Source of the DNA: Flavobacterium plurextorum
GTDB lineage: Bacteria > Bacteroidota > Bacteroidia > Flavobacteriales > Flavobacteriaceae
Assembly: GCF_002217395.1 (NCBI RefSeq)
Contig: NZ_MUHD01000026.1
Location: 50,748 to 114,747, forward strand
Direction of reading: 5' to 3'
Length of the DNA: 64,000 bases
The notes beneath the pieces were generated by a model. That model had not been told where the DNA came from. It did not search any database and worked only from the letters and a program-made list of their open reading frames with translations. The position numbers and the translations under genes were made by a program. The first letter of the stretch is position 1. The number at the start of each line of letters is the position of its first letter. This document shows, piece by piece, positions 43,630 through 53,983 of the stretch.

Positions 43630-44573
43630 AAAGACGCATGTTAATAGAGTGCAGTTAATGTAAGTCCATGCATTAAGAACAGACTTGTTTTTATGTCTTA
43701 AAATGATAGTTTAAAATCTTTTAAGAGTAATAAAAATATTAATGTGACGCTACATTTGCGATCGTAAAATATCGTGCTGGTTGTGAAATTCTCGGTAAGA
43801 TTATTTACTTTTTTTATGTAATATGATGAAAAGAGAAAACATATTGTTTTCTCTTTTTTTATTTCTATTTTAAATTCCTTAGTTCAAATAAAAAATCTAT
43901 TCTGGCAGCTTTTGGGGCTGTTTTTTTAAGAGATCTGCTTATCAGTTTCTCAAAATAAAACCATATTTTAAAATATTATACTAAAAATAGTGTTAATATT
44001 TAAATGGCTGTATTTGTATGTAATTGATAGAGTTAATATTTTATTTGCTATTTGTAATTATTTGAAATTCAATTTTTTAAGCTATAGCGGTCTGTTTTTG
44101 AAAGTAGGAGAATTTCTATGCTTCCATTTTCTTTTTACACAGTACCTTCTAAAAAAAGAAAACTAAATTTAAAGTTGCTTTTGTTTTATCAGTTAGATGT
44201 TTTTTGTATACTTTTGATTTAAATCACTGAAAGACAGGTGTTTGTTCTTGATTGTTTTTGTTTGAACCTACTTCAGATTTATTCTTCTAAAAACCTTTTC
44301 AAAAGTTATCATTTTTTTGTCCTGATTTTTTTATTTCTACATTATCTCTTAGCTAAAAATCTAGGAATGAATGAGCATAGAGTATTAGTTTAAAATTAAG
44401 TTTTATTCTAAAATACTTATTTGTTCTAGAAAATTATTATCCATTTTGCTTTCAACGTTGTTGTAATAATAAGTTCGACAGTTTTGACTCAGATTTCAAG
44501 ACTAAAATTTTCACATTTGCGGCTGCCGCCAATGCACATATATTGAAAACGATATGTTAAAAATATGTCCTAA
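43630..44573. other. Long intergenic region between pectin and adhesin loci
   Basis: Nearly 950 bp with no clear gene. It contains one terminator (43829-43861) and a candidate 34-codon frame (44118-44222) preceded by AGGAG that could be chance. A motif TTTAAAATCTTTTAnGnGTAA occurs at about 43711-43730 and again at about 44582-44602. No tRNA-like fold or long ORF was found on either strand. Confidence 0.6.
43829..43861 (+). terminator. Terminator after the CE12 gene
   Basis: A perfect 12-bp stem AAAAGAGAAAAC / GTTTTCTCTTTT (43829-43840, 43846-43857) with ATATT loop is followed by a T run. It lies 200 bp after the acetylesterase stop, so the transcript would have a long 3' untranslated region or another short transcript ends here. 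Confidence 0.8.
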
Positions 44574-44758
44574 AATGCTACATTAAAATCTTTTACGGGT
44601 AATATTAAAGATGAAATAACTGGAGTTTTGTACCGAATATTTATTGATAATCAGGTTGTTGAGAAACAAAGATTAAAAGTAAGTAAAGTACCAACCCATG
44701 CAAGTTATCAAATATAATGAGCTGGGATTGTTAGATTTTTTTAATAAAAAAACAATTT
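44574..44758 (+). pseudogene. Coding-like remnant with a frameshift upstream of the adhesin
   Basis: From 44574 a 47-codon open frame without an ATG gives protein-like text (FTGNIKDEITGVLYRIFIDN, then QVVEKQRLKVSKVPTHASYQ) ending at TAA 44715-44717. Shifting by one base at about 44712 continues the sense as YNELGLLDFFNKK. Such continuity across a single-base shift suggests the decayed 3' end of a former gene. No family is recognised. It could alternatively be chance in an AT-rich leader, and it overlaps the motif noted at 44591. Confidence 0.35.
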
Positions 44759-47700
44759 ATGAAAACAAAAGTTACACTAATTTTATTGTTATTGTTGTTT
44801 GCAATGGGAGGCAGTACATTTGCTCAGGTGCAGATTAATGCCCCATCATCTTATCAACCTGCTGCTTTGGCACAAGGAGGTGCTCCGGGCTCTTATAAGG
44901 TAGATGTTGTAAACAATACCGCAACAGCACTAAGCGGCGCAACATTTTCTTTGATGCTGCCCGCTGGAATGGAGTATATTGCAGGCACTATTACCGGGGC
45001 TGTCCAGTTAAATATTTCCAATTTGCAAAGTCCTACTTTTACTTTAAATAGTATTCCTGTAGGTAATACATTGCCAATAACTTTTAATGCTCGTATTAAT
45101 TGCGGGTATTCGAGTCCTGTAATCAATTACAGTGTACTCCAAGGGGCAACTTCATTGGCGACAGGTTCAAGTGCGGTTGCGGCAAATACGCCTGCACCGG
45201 CTTTTGTGCTTACAGCAGTACCAGCTCCACAGGTGCTTTCGACATCTATAAAAGCAAATGCATTTCGTACTATTAAATTTAAAAATAGTGGTAACATTGC
45301 AGTAAGTACGGTATATATAGAAAGTAGTGTTACGACTGTTTCTCAGTACCCATCTTATAAAATAATGAGTGCCAATCATGGTACAGTTTCACCAGTAACA
45401 AATGGTTATCGTGTAACTTTAACAGGAGCAGAGCTTCAATCTGCAGTTACCACTACAGTGGGCGCCGCAAATACAAATTTCGATCCGGGTGAAGAAATTA
45501 CGGTTGTGCTTACGGAACAAATGATTAGTTGTGCTACAGGAACAACTATTGCCTTAAACATGAAGGCAGGTTCAGGAGATTCTAAGGGAAGTTTTTGTTT
45601 TTCTGATGGATCTACAGCTGCAATATCATCTACTGTCGGCAGTCCAAGTATTTCTCTAAGCCGTTTAGCCGGATCTTCAACTTATCCAACATACTGTACA
45701 AATGGTAAAACATCTTTTGTTATTGCCAGTGTTGGTACAACAGGTCAAGAATCAGCACTTCATAATATAAAATTACCTTGGAGTTTAAATCAAGGCAGTT
45801 CTGGGAATGTAGCTGCATTACCACAAGATGGTACAATCCTAAAAAAAGTAAGTATAGGCGGGGTTGATGTCACATCTTTAGTTTTAAAAGATAATGGTAC
45901 CGGCGCCAGTGCCTTAATAGCAGGGGCACAAAATGTAAAAGTGATAGATTTGTCAGCCTTAACCAGTGCAGTTGGCGGTGCTGGATTAACTGATTTAGAT
46001 GGCGATGGGCATTTCGACGATTTAATGCCTGGAAAAAATCTGCAAATTGATTTTGAATACGGTTTTGATGTTAGTAAATTTCAATCTTGCATGTTGCAAA
46101 GTGCATTGTATCCTGCTAATCAGTATTTTAATTTAGGGACTTCTTATAAAGACCAGTGCGGTACTTTAACTAATAAATTTGATTATGCATATGGCGATAT
46201 AGCTGTTGTAACGCAACCAGGATTTCTTATTGCGAGTCAAAGTCAAGATGTTAATTCTGCATCTATAGATAAGGGACTTCTTAATTTGGGAGACAAAGCA
46301 AATATTAACGTAACAATCCAAATCGGTTTAAGAGGAGCGTATGATGCAACTAGTATACCCGTTACTAAGGTTTTGACGGTTGTATTACCTGATGGTTTAG
46401 ATTTTGATGCAACAGGTGTATTAAGAAATAATGCAAATGTAATTCCTGCTTCAATGTTTACCTATACTGGTAAAACACTTACCATTACACTTTCAAGTAC
46501 TACATATCCATCTGTACGATCAAATGATGGTCTGGTAATTCCAGTTATTGTAACAGGAACCGTGGCAGTTAATAAAACAATAACATATAAAGGTACTTAT
46601 TCGCAGAATAACTGCCCTGGTATATCTCGAGATTTTGGCTGTGGCAATGCATTGCTGAATTATGGTTTTGTTGGTAACTGTCCGGTTATCAATACTACTA
46701 ACTTTAATGTGGCGCGTACAACTTATGGCTTTATACCAGCAGACGGCGGTACGAACATTTTTTATCGTCCAATAGGTTTTGTAAATGAAAACACAGCAGG
46801 GATAAACTTGCAGGCAGCTGTAAATAAGGATAAAGTTCGATTTAGTTTAGCGAGCGTAGTAAACAGTACTGTTTTTAGTCAGTTATGGGCAAGGGTGAAA
46901 TATACTCCAGTTGGTGTAACGGCTAATTTGAGTCAGTTCGATCCTTTATCTGCAACAGGAAGTACTGTAATTGGATCACTACAGATAAAAAAAGCAAGTG
47001 ACGGATCTGTGCTGTCAACTAATATTACAGTAAACGATTTGTTGTTTAGTTATGATACAGCTAATAGTATGCAGTTAATGCAGTTAAATGTAGGAACTAA
47101 AATAGGATCTGGATTAGCAATTAATTATAATCCTGCAGTAGGTGATCAAATTTTAGTAACTTGGGAAGTTAGGGCTAGTCGTAATAATTTACCTGCAGCA
47201 TACTCACAAATTTCCAATTTAAAAGGAGACTTCTATACTAAAGATTCGGGAGGTATAGAATCAAGTTGCGATCCTTTACCTGCCTCTTTTTACTTGCAAG
47301 GCCTTACTAGAGGGCAGAATAATTATTATAGTGTAACTAATGTGGTGGGGGATAAATCCTTGAATGTAGCCATGGGATTAACCAACGGACACATTTCTGT
47401 GAATACCAACACGGATAAATTTCCGAATGAAACAAGAATGTACTTCAATTATCGCTCTGCTGTGGCGACAATGCCGGGAACTTGGGTGAGAGACACTAGT
47501 GTTGCACCCTATTATATTAGTACAGGATCAACAATTTACAATCTTGATCCATCGCTATTTACCATAAGCTATGTAGGAAATAATACAGTAATTACCTTTA
47601 CTAATCCGCCATTTGGTGTTAATGGGCTGCCTGATCCTGCAAGTAATTTATTGGCAAATGATTACGTAGGAAGTGATGGTGTGGAACAGTTAAGAATTAT

Positions 47701-50700
47701 AATGAAACCCATTTGTGTTCCATTAGGAGCTGTGGGGATAAAGACGGAAATTGCTGCTGATTATTTTACTTTAGGAGAAGATTTGAGTATTGTAGAAAAT
47801 ATATCAAGTACCGCTACATCAACAGGTATTACTTACATTGGCTATAAGGCAGATTCTACACCTACATTGCAAAACGTAGACGGGATTGGCAGTACAGTTA
47901 CTTGGCAGGTAAAAGTGACTAATACTACAGATGTTGCTGCTATGGCGGCAGCTGGAGGAACTACAGCTTTACCGAATAACTGGATGAGTTTTGAGTCGGC
48001 TAATAACAATATTAAGGTAACCAAATTAGTAGATGTTAGTAATGGCACCGAGTATCCTGTAATTGATTATGGTACAGGTAAATATTGGGTAAAATTAGGT
48101 TCTATAGCAACTACTTCTACTTACAATGTAGTAGCTACTTATACTACTTGTACTAATGATAAATTGCATTATACCTATAGTTTTGGAGCATCAGGTTATC
48201 CTATTGATCCTGAGCAAGGTTATGGAGCTTCGGTTGCAACTTGTGCTACAAGTCAGAGTTCAGCAGACCTTAACTTATTTCCAAAAGATGTAAGTATTGG
48301 TATGCTGGTAACATCACCACCTAGTCCAGTACAGTTTTGTACTAATACCACAGTTGGAGAAAACCCAATTAATTATACTATGACGGTAACCAATACAGGT
48401 TCAGGAAACTCAGAAGGTCTTGTTATGCAGGCTCTTTTTCCTGAAGCTTATGGCGCAAAACCAGGTACTAGTAAATTAACTTATAATGGAACGACTAAAA
48501 CAATCAGCGATCCAGTATTGAATACTGCGACAGGAATGTATGAATGGAGAATTTCGACAGACCCTAATGGTATTGTCTTTTTGCCAGGAGCTGCGAGCGG
48601 TGCTAACAGCATGGTGTTAGCCTATCAAGGAGAAACTTCATGCGGTTTTATTTCGGGATCTTCTGTAAAATACAATATGTCGTCAACCAGTGGCTGTGGT
48701 AAAGTAATAGAATACGGCGTTATTGGAAGCCCGATGGATTTAAGTATGAAACCGGCATCACTGAATACCTATTATTTAGCGCCAACTGTTGTCAACTTAA
48801 AAAATGATGGAAGTGGAGCAGTTTATAAAATAGAAGTTACAAATCAAGGATCTCTGCCATTAAACCCGGATGAGCTTATACATGTTACTTTGCCGGCTTC
48901 TATCGATTATGTGGCAAATTCAGTTGTTAGAATTACAGGAGCAGCAAATGTAACAGGACCTGTAAGTAATACAGTTGTAGGTACTAATCGTGTACTTGCT
49001 TTTCCTCTGCCTGTTGGGACAAACGGAGTAACTTTAGGTCAAAATGAAACATCAAGTTTCAGTATTGAATTTAAAATTATAAATCCGGCTGTTTTAGTGT
49101 GTGGTACTATTAAAGATGCAATTGCATTAGAGGCTATTTTTTCTGTACCTAGCGTCATGTGTAGTTCTTCTCCTTGTCCTGTCAGAATAATTACAGGAAA
49201 TGCAATATCTGATGCTAATATTATTAAAACTACATTAGCAGTAAATCCAGTTACAGCGACTGCAAAATATGCTTCAGCAACCAATAATGATGTAACAGTA
49301 AAATATACTCTTGGAAATACAGGCACTATTGCCAATAGTACTCCAATTGTAATTGATTTCTTTACCGATTTAAATAAAGACGGTGCATATACAATAGGAG
49401 AACCTATTTTATATACACAAACAATTAATGCCGCGGCCGCAGGTATTGCCGCAGGCGGTGTAAGTTCAGAGCAGACAACAGCTGTGTTCAGCGCACCCGA
49501 AAGTGGAATCTGTAGTTTAACGGCTGCTATTCGAGTGGTTAATAATGCACAGGTTTGTTCAGGTTCAACCGCTTTGATTCCGGTAAGATTTGAATCAGTA
49601 AATACAGCAGTTTCAGTTTGTACAGGAACTAATTTAACAATTGGAAGTCCATCAAACGGGGCAGCTGTAACTTGGGCACCGATAGATTATTTAAGTGCAG
49701 CTAATATTTCAAATCCAGTATTTAATTATAACGGATCCGTTTTAACTGTTCCAGCAACATTCACTTATACAGCAACTGTTACACACCCAGGAGGTTGTGT
49801 GAGTACTTATGATACTGTTGTGACAGTAAATCCAGATCCGATAGTTCAAATTACAAATCCTGAAGCGATATGTTCAGGAGCATCGACTGACCTTACAGCA
49901 ACAGCAGTTACAACAGGCAGCAGTGCAGGTTTAACGTATACTTATTTCGTTAATGCTTCTGGAACTGTAGCTTTAAACGGCGCAGATACGGTAACAGATG
50001 CGGGGACTTATTATATCAAGGGAACAAATAGCAATGGCTGTTATGTAATAAAACCTGTCGTGGTAAAGGTTAATCCATTACCAACAGCGGTAATTGCAGG
50101 AACAACTGCAGTGTGCAGAAATAGTTCTTCACCAGTAGTTATTTTTACAGGAGCAGATGGAACAGCCCCTTATACATTTACTTATAATGTGAATGGAGGC
50201 TCTAATATGACTGTTTCGACAGTCTCGGGCAACTCAGTAAATGTTCCAGTGCTTACAACAACAGCAGGAAACTTTATTTATAATTTAGTAAGTGTAAAAG
50301 ACAGCAGTACATCAGCTTGCGTTCAAACGCAGACAGGCTCAGCGACCATTACGGTAAATCCATTACCTACAGCAACTATTGCAGCAAGTGCAGCCGCAGT
50401 GTGTCAGAATGCAGTAACACCAAATGTTACCTTTACAGGAGCAGGCGGTACAGCACCATACACATTTATTTATAAATTGAATGGCGGAACTGATCAGACA
50501 ATAACGACAACAACTGGAAATGCAGTAACAGTTGCGCAGCCAACAGGAACAGCAGGAACTTATACTTATACATTGGTTAGTGTAAAAGATAATAGTTCTA
50601 CTGCTTGTGTTCAAGTACAGACAGGAACGGCAGCTATTACAGTTAACCCACTGCCAACTGCAGCTATTGCAGCAAGTGCAGCCGCCGTGTGTCAGAATGC

Positions 50701-53700
50701 AGCAACTCCAAATGTTACCTTTACAGGAGCAGGAGGAACAGCACCATATACATTTACTTATAAATTGAATGGAGGAACTGATCAGACAGTAATGACAATA
50801 ACTGGAAATGCAGTAACAGTTGCGCAGTCAACAGGAACAGCAGGAACCTTTACTTATACGTTGGTTAGTGTAAAAGATAATAGTTCTACTGCTTGTGTTC
50901 AAGCACAGACAGGAACGGCAGCTATTACAGTTAACCCACTGCCAACTGCAACTATCGCAGCAAGCGCAGCCGCCGTGTGTCAGAATGCAGCAACTCCAAA
51001 TGTTACCTTTACAGGAGCAGGCGGTACAGCACCATATACATTTACTTATAAATTGAATGGAGGAACTGATCAGACAGTAACGACAATAACTGGAAATGCA
51101 GTAACTGTTGCGCAGCCAACAGGAGTAACAGGAACTTATACTTATACATTGGTTAGTGTAAAAGATAATAGTTCTACTGCTTGTGTTCAAACACAGACAG
51201 GAACGGCAGCTATTACAGTTAATCCATTACCGACAGCGACTATTGCAGCAAGTGCAGCCGCCGTGTGTCAGAATGCAGCAACACCAAATGTTACTTTCAC
51301 AGGAGCAGGCGGTACAGCACCATACACATTTACTTATAAATTGAATGGAGGAACAGACCAGACAGTAACGACAACAACTGGAAGTGCTGTAACAGTTGCA
51401 CAGCCAACAGGAACAGCAGGGACCTTTACTTATACATTGGTTAGTGTAAAAGATAATAGTTCTTCAGCTTGTATTCAGACGCAGACAGGAACTGCAGCTA
51501 TTACAGTTAATCCGTTGCCAACTGCGACTATTGCAGCAAGTGCAGCCGCAGTGTGTCAGAATGCAGTAACACCAAATGTTACTTTTACAGGAGCAGGAGG
51601 AGCAGCACCTTATACCTTCACTTACAAATTGAATGGAGGAACAGACCTGACAGTAACGACAACAACTGGAAATGCAGTAACAGTAGCACAGCCAACAGGA
51701 GTAACAGGAACTTATACTTACACATTGGTTAGTGTAAAAGATAATAGTTCTACTGCTTGTGTTCAAGCACAGACAGGAACAGCTGCTATTACAGTTAACC
51801 CGTTGCCAACTGCGACTATTGCAGCAAGCACAGCCGCAGTGTGTCAGAATGCAGCAACACCAAATGTTACTTTCACAGGAGCAGGCGGTACAGCACCATA
51901 CACATTTACTTATAAATTGAATGGAGGAACAGACCTGACAGTAACGACAATAACTGGAAATGCAGTAACAGTTGCACAGCCAACAGGAACAGCAGGAACT
52001 TTTACTTACACATTGGTTAGTGTAAAGGATAATAGTTCTTCAGCTTGCGTTCAGGTACAGTCAGGAACTGCAGCTATTACGGTAAATCCAATGGCAACAG
52101 CGACTATTGCTGCAAGCACAACCGCAATCTGTCAGAATGCAGCAACACCAATTGTTACCTTCACAGGAGCAGGAGGAACAGCACCATACACATTTACTTA
52201 TAAATTGAATGGAGGAACTGATCAGACAGTAACGACAATAACTGGAAATGCAGTAACAGTTGCGCAGCCAACAGGAACAGCAGGGACTTTTACTTATACT
52301 TTGGTTAGTGTAAAAGATAATAGTTCTACTGCTTGTGTTCAAGCACAGACAGGAACAGCTGCTATTACAGTTAACCCACTGCCAACTGCAACTATTGCAG
52401 CAAGCGCAGCCGCAATCTGTCAGAATGCAGCAACACCAAATGTTACCTTTACAGGAGCAGGTGGTACGGCACCATATACCTTCACTTATAAATTGAATGG
52501 AGGAACAGACCTGACAGTAACTACAACAACTGGAAATACTGTAACAGTTGTACAGCCAACAGGAACAGCAGGGACCTTTACTTATACATTGGTTAGTGTA
52601 AAGGATAATAGTTCTTCAGCTTGCGTTCAGGCACAGACAGGAACTACAGCTATTATTGTAAATCCATTGTCTACAGCAACAATTACTGGAACAACAGCAG
52701 TTTGCAAAGGAGCATCTTCACCAAATGTTACTTTTACAGGAGCAGGAGGAACAGCTCCTTATACATTCACCTATAAATTGAATGGAGGTACTGACCAGAC
52801 AGTAACGACAATAACTGGAAATGCAATAACAGTTGCACAGCCAACAGGAACAGCAGGAACTTTTACTTACACATTGGTTAGTGTAAAAGATAATAGTTCA
52901 ACAGCTTGTGTTCAGGCACAAACAGGTACTGCCGCTATTACGGTAAATCCATTGCCGACGGCAACAATTACAGGAACAACATCAGTGTGCAAAGGAGTAT
53001 CTTCACCAAATGTTACTTTTACAGGAGCAGGAGGAACAGCACCATACACATTCACTTATAAATTGAATGGAGGAACTGACCAGACAGTAACAACAATAAC
53101 TGGAAATGCAGTAACAGTTGCACAGCCAACAGGAACAGCAGGAACTTTTACTTATACATTGGTTAGTGTAAAAGATAATAGTTCGACAGCTTGTGTTCAA
53201 GCACAGACAGGTACAACAGTAATTACTGTAAATGCTTTACTGGCTTTAAGTGGTACAGAATCAACTTTATGTGCATTAGATGGTTCAGGTTATGTATTGA
53301 ACTTTACAGTAACAGGACAAGCTCCTTATACGGTAACAGGAACAGGAGCTCCTGGAATATGGACAGGAAACGATTGGACATCAAACCCAATTTTGGCAGG
53401 AACTAATTATAATGTAAGTGTTACAGATGCTTTTGCTTGTAATTCAGTGGTTGTGGCAGGTACAGCGCCAATCTGCTGTGTGTATGAAGTTACAAAACCA
53501 ACATTCCCAGCTACAATCATAACTTGTTATGACCAAATGTCAACAGCAGTAAGTTTGACAAAAGCTGAATATGAAGGATTAGGTAATGGCGACGGACGTA
53601 TTGGAAATATTCCTTGCGGAGTAATTGAAATTACAGCTTCAAACAGTCTAGATCCGTCATGTAATGGAAATGTAACCAGAACATATACTGTAACAGAATA

Positions 53701-53884
53701 TGCAGATCCAAATAATAATAAAGTACGTGATATAAGTGAAAACACCATATTGAACACTACAGTAAGCACACAAAATTTCACTTTGCAAAGAGCAGATTTT
53801 GTGATGCCAGCAGATCAAGGAAGTACTGTAGCTTGTGTTTTCAATGTTATTGCACCTGCAGTTCCTGATGTGAAAGACAACTAG
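44759..53884 (+). CDS. Giant SprB-like repeat adhesin, passenger part cut by in-frame TAG
   Basis: The 3041-residue product has a signal peptide (to about TFAQ, residue 23). It then has an N-terminal region of about 1740 residues with repeated beta-sandwich (DUF11-like) segments such as TNTGSGNSEGLVMQALFPEA. Residues 1772-2824 are eleven tandem repeats of 95-96 residues (units beginning NPLPT; see repeat entry). The frame then enters a HYR-like region (CCVYEVTKP...) and ends at TAG 53882-53884. The same frame continues without break to 55054 and carries the sorting domain, so this protein as read lacks a type IX secretion signal. It resembles SprB-type gliding or adhesion proteins exported with PorP/SprF. 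Confidence 0.85.
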   Translation: MKTKVTLILLLLLFAMGGSTFAQVQINAPSSYQPAALAQGGAPGSYKVDVVNNTATALSGATFSLMLPAGMEYIAGTITGAVQLNISNLQSPTFTLNSIPVGNTLPITFNARINCGYSSPVINYSVLQGATSLATGSSAVAANTPAPAFVLTAVPAPQVLSTSIKANAFRTIKFKNSGNIAVSTVYIESSVTTVSQYPSYKIMSANHGTVSPVTNGYRVTLTGAELQSAVTTTVGAANTNFDPGEEITVVLTEQMISCATGTTIALNMKAGSGDSKGSFCFSDGSTAAISSTVGSPSISLSRLAGSSTYPTYCTNGKTSFVIASVGTTGQESALHNIKLPWSLNQGSSGNVAALPQDGTILKKVSIGGVDVTSLVLKDNGTGASALIAGAQNVKVIDLSALTSAVGGAGLTDLDGDGHFDDLMPGKNLQIDFEYGFDVSKFQSCMLQSALYPANQYFNLGTSYKDQCGTLTNKFDYAYGDIAVVTQPGFLIASQSQDVNSASIDKGLLNLGDKANINVTIQIGLRGAYDATSIPVTKVLTVVLPDGLDFDATGVLRNNANVIPASMFTYTGKTLTITLSSTTYPSVRSNDGLVIPVIVTGTVAVNKTITYKGTYSQNNCPGISRDFGCGNALLNYGFVGNCPVINTTNFNVARTTYGFIPADGGTNIFYRPIGFVNENTAGINLQAAVNKDKVRFSLASVVNSTVFSQLWARVKYTPVGVTANLSQFDPLSATGSTVIGSLQIKKASDGSVLSTNITVNDLLFSYDTANSMQLMQLNVGTKIGSGLAINYNPAVGDQILVTWEVRASRNNLPAAYSQISNLKGDFYTKDSGGIESSCDPLPASFYLQGLTRGQNNYYSVTNVVGDKSLNVAMGLTNGHISVNTNTDKFPNETRMYFNYRSAVATMPGTWVRDTSVAPYYISTGSTIYNLDPSLFTISYVGNNTVITFTNPPFGVNGLPDPASNLLANDYVGSDGVEQLRIIMKPICVPLGAVGIKTEIAADYFTLGEDLSIVENISSTATSTGITYIGYKADSTPTLQNVDGIGSTVTWQVKVTNTTDVAAMAAAGGTTALPNNWMSFESANNNIKVTKLVDVSNGTEYPVIDYGTGKYWVKLGSIATTSTYNVVATYTTCTNDKLHYTYSFGASGYPIDPEQGYGASVATCATSQSSADLNLFPKDVSIGMLVTSPPSPVQFCTNTTVGENPINYTMTVTNTGSGNSEGLVMQALFPEAYGAKPGTSKLTYNGTTKTISDPVLNTATGMYEWRISTDPNGIVFLPGAASGANSMVLAYQGETSCGFISGSSVKYNMSSTSGCGKVIEYGVIGSPMDLSMKPASLNTYYLAPTVVNLKNDGSGAVYKIEVTNQGSLPLNPDELIHVTLPASIDYVANSVVRITGAANVTGPVSNTVVGTNRVLAFPLPVGTNGVTLGQNETSSFSIEFKIINPAVLVCGTIKDAIALEAIFSVPSVMCSSSPCPVRIITGNAISDANIIKTTLAVNPVTATAKYASATNNDVTVKYTLGNTGTIANSTPIVIDFFTDLNKDGAYTIGEPILYTQTINAAAAGIAAGGVSSEQTTAVFSAPESGICSLTAAIRVVNNAQVCSGSTALIPVRFESVNTAVSVCTGTNLTIGSPSNGAAVTWAPIDYLSAANISNPVFNYNGSVLTVPATFTYTATVTHPGGCVSTYDTVVTVNPDPIVQITNPEAICSGASTDLTATAVTTGSSAGLTYTYFVNASGTVALNGADTVTDAGTYYIKGTNSNGCYVIKPVVVKVNPLPTAVIAGTTAVCRNSSSPVVIFTGADGTAPYTFTYNVNGGSNMTVSTVSGNSVNVPVLTTTAGNFIYNLVSVKDSSTSACVQTQTGSATITVNPLPTATIAASAAAVCQNAVTPNVTFTGAGGTAPYTFIYKLNGGTDQTITTTTGNAVTVAQPTGTAGTYTYTLVSVKDNSSTACVQVQTGTAAITVNPLPTAAIAASAAAVCQNAATPNVTFTGAGGTAPYTFTYKLNGGTDQTVMTITGNAVTVAQSTGTAGTFTYTLVSVKDNSSTACVQAQTGTAAITVNPLPTATIAASAAAVCQNAATPNVTFTGAGGTAPYTFTYKLNGGTDQTVTTITGNAVTVAQPTGVTGTYTYTLVSVKDNSSTACVQTQTGTAAITVNPLPTATIAASAAAVCQNAATPNVTFTGAGGTAPYTFTYKLNGGTDQTVTTTTGSAVTVAQPTGTAGTFTYTLVSVKDNSSSACIQTQTGTAAITVNPLPTATIAASAAAVCQNAVTPNVTFTGAGGAAPYTFTYKLNGGTDLTVTTTTGNAVTVAQPTGVTGTYTYTLVSVKDNSSTACVQAQTGTAAITVNPLPTATIAASTAAVCQNAATPNVTFTGAGGTAPYTFTYKLNGGTDLTVTTITGNAVTVAQPTGTAGTFTYTLVSVKDNSSSACVQVQSGTAAITVNPMATATIAASTTAICQNAATPIVTFTGAGGTAPYTFTYKLNGGTDQTVTTITGNAVTVAQPTGTAGTFTYTLVSVKDNSSTACVQAQTGTAAITVNPLPTATIAASAAAICQNAATPNVTFTGAGGTAPYTFTYKLNGGTDLTVTTTTGNTVTVVQPTGTAGTFTYTLVSVKDNSSSACVQAQTGTTAIIVNPLSTATITGTTAVCKGASSPNVTFTGAGGTAPYTFTYKLNGGTDQTVTTITGNAITVAQPTGTAGTFTYTLVSVKDNSSTACVQAQTGTAAITVNPLPTATITGTTSVCKGVSSPNVTFTGAGGTAPYTFTYKLNGGTDQTVTTITGNAVTVAQPTGTAGTFTYTLVSVKDNSSTACVQAQTGTTVITVNALLALSGTESTLCALDGSGYVLNFTVTGQAPYTVTGTGAPGIWTGNDWTSNPILAGTNYNVSVTDAFACNSVVVAGTAPICCVYEVTKPTFPATIITCYDQMSTAVSLTKAEYEGLGNGDGRIGNIPCGVIEITASNSLDPSCNGNVTRTYTVTEYADPNNNKVRDISENTILNTTVSTQNFTLQRADFVMPADQGSTVACVFNVIAPAVPDVKDN
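50072..53230 (+). repeat. Eleven tandem ~288-bp coding repeats
   Basis: Units start at 50072, 50357, 50645, 50933, 51221, 51509, 51797, 52085, 52373, 52661 and 52946. The second to ninth are exactly 288 bp; the first, tenth and eleventh are 285. Each encodes a ~96-residue beta-rich domain (TFTYKLNGGTDQTVTT, VTVAQPTGTAGTFTYTLVSV, NSSTACVQ core). The first unit is the most diverged; units 2-9 are nearly identical in DNA, which allows recombination to change their number. Confidence 0.95.
53882..53884 (+). other. In-frame amber codon splitting the adhesin frame
   Basis: TAG interrupts a frame otherwise open from 44759 to 55054. It falls inside a repeat of the HYR-like type (VPDVKDN, stop, GNVLTASAP), where related domains have a single residue at that place. 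The codons before and after read smoothly on in the same frame. A single substitution (for example from CAG) could create it. Confidence 0.9.
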
Positions 53885-53983
53885 GGAAATGTTTTAACGG
53901 CTTCAGCTCCAGTTATTTCATCAATACCATCTTGTAATGGTGATGTAACTTATACCTATACGTTTACGGACTGTGCAGGACAT

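Noticed and set aside
44118..44222. 34-codon frame after AGGAG in the long intergenic gap
   Set aside because: It is too short, has low-complexity AT-rich composition and no terminator or neighbour support; kept only as a note.
50363..53200. Long minus-strand frames with Cys/Ser-rich products opposite the adhesin repeats
   Set aside because: They repeat with the 288-bp period and follow from codon bias of the sense strand; they have no start context and no recognisable domain.
50072..53230. Repeats considered as a CRISPR or satellite array
   Set aside because: The repeats have no spacers, keep the reading frame and encode folded domains, so they are coding repeats.
53882..53884. TAG as a recoded (pyrrolysine-type) codon
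   Set aside because: No Pyl machinery or tRNA is visible and this phylum is not known for it; a mutation or sequence error is simpler.
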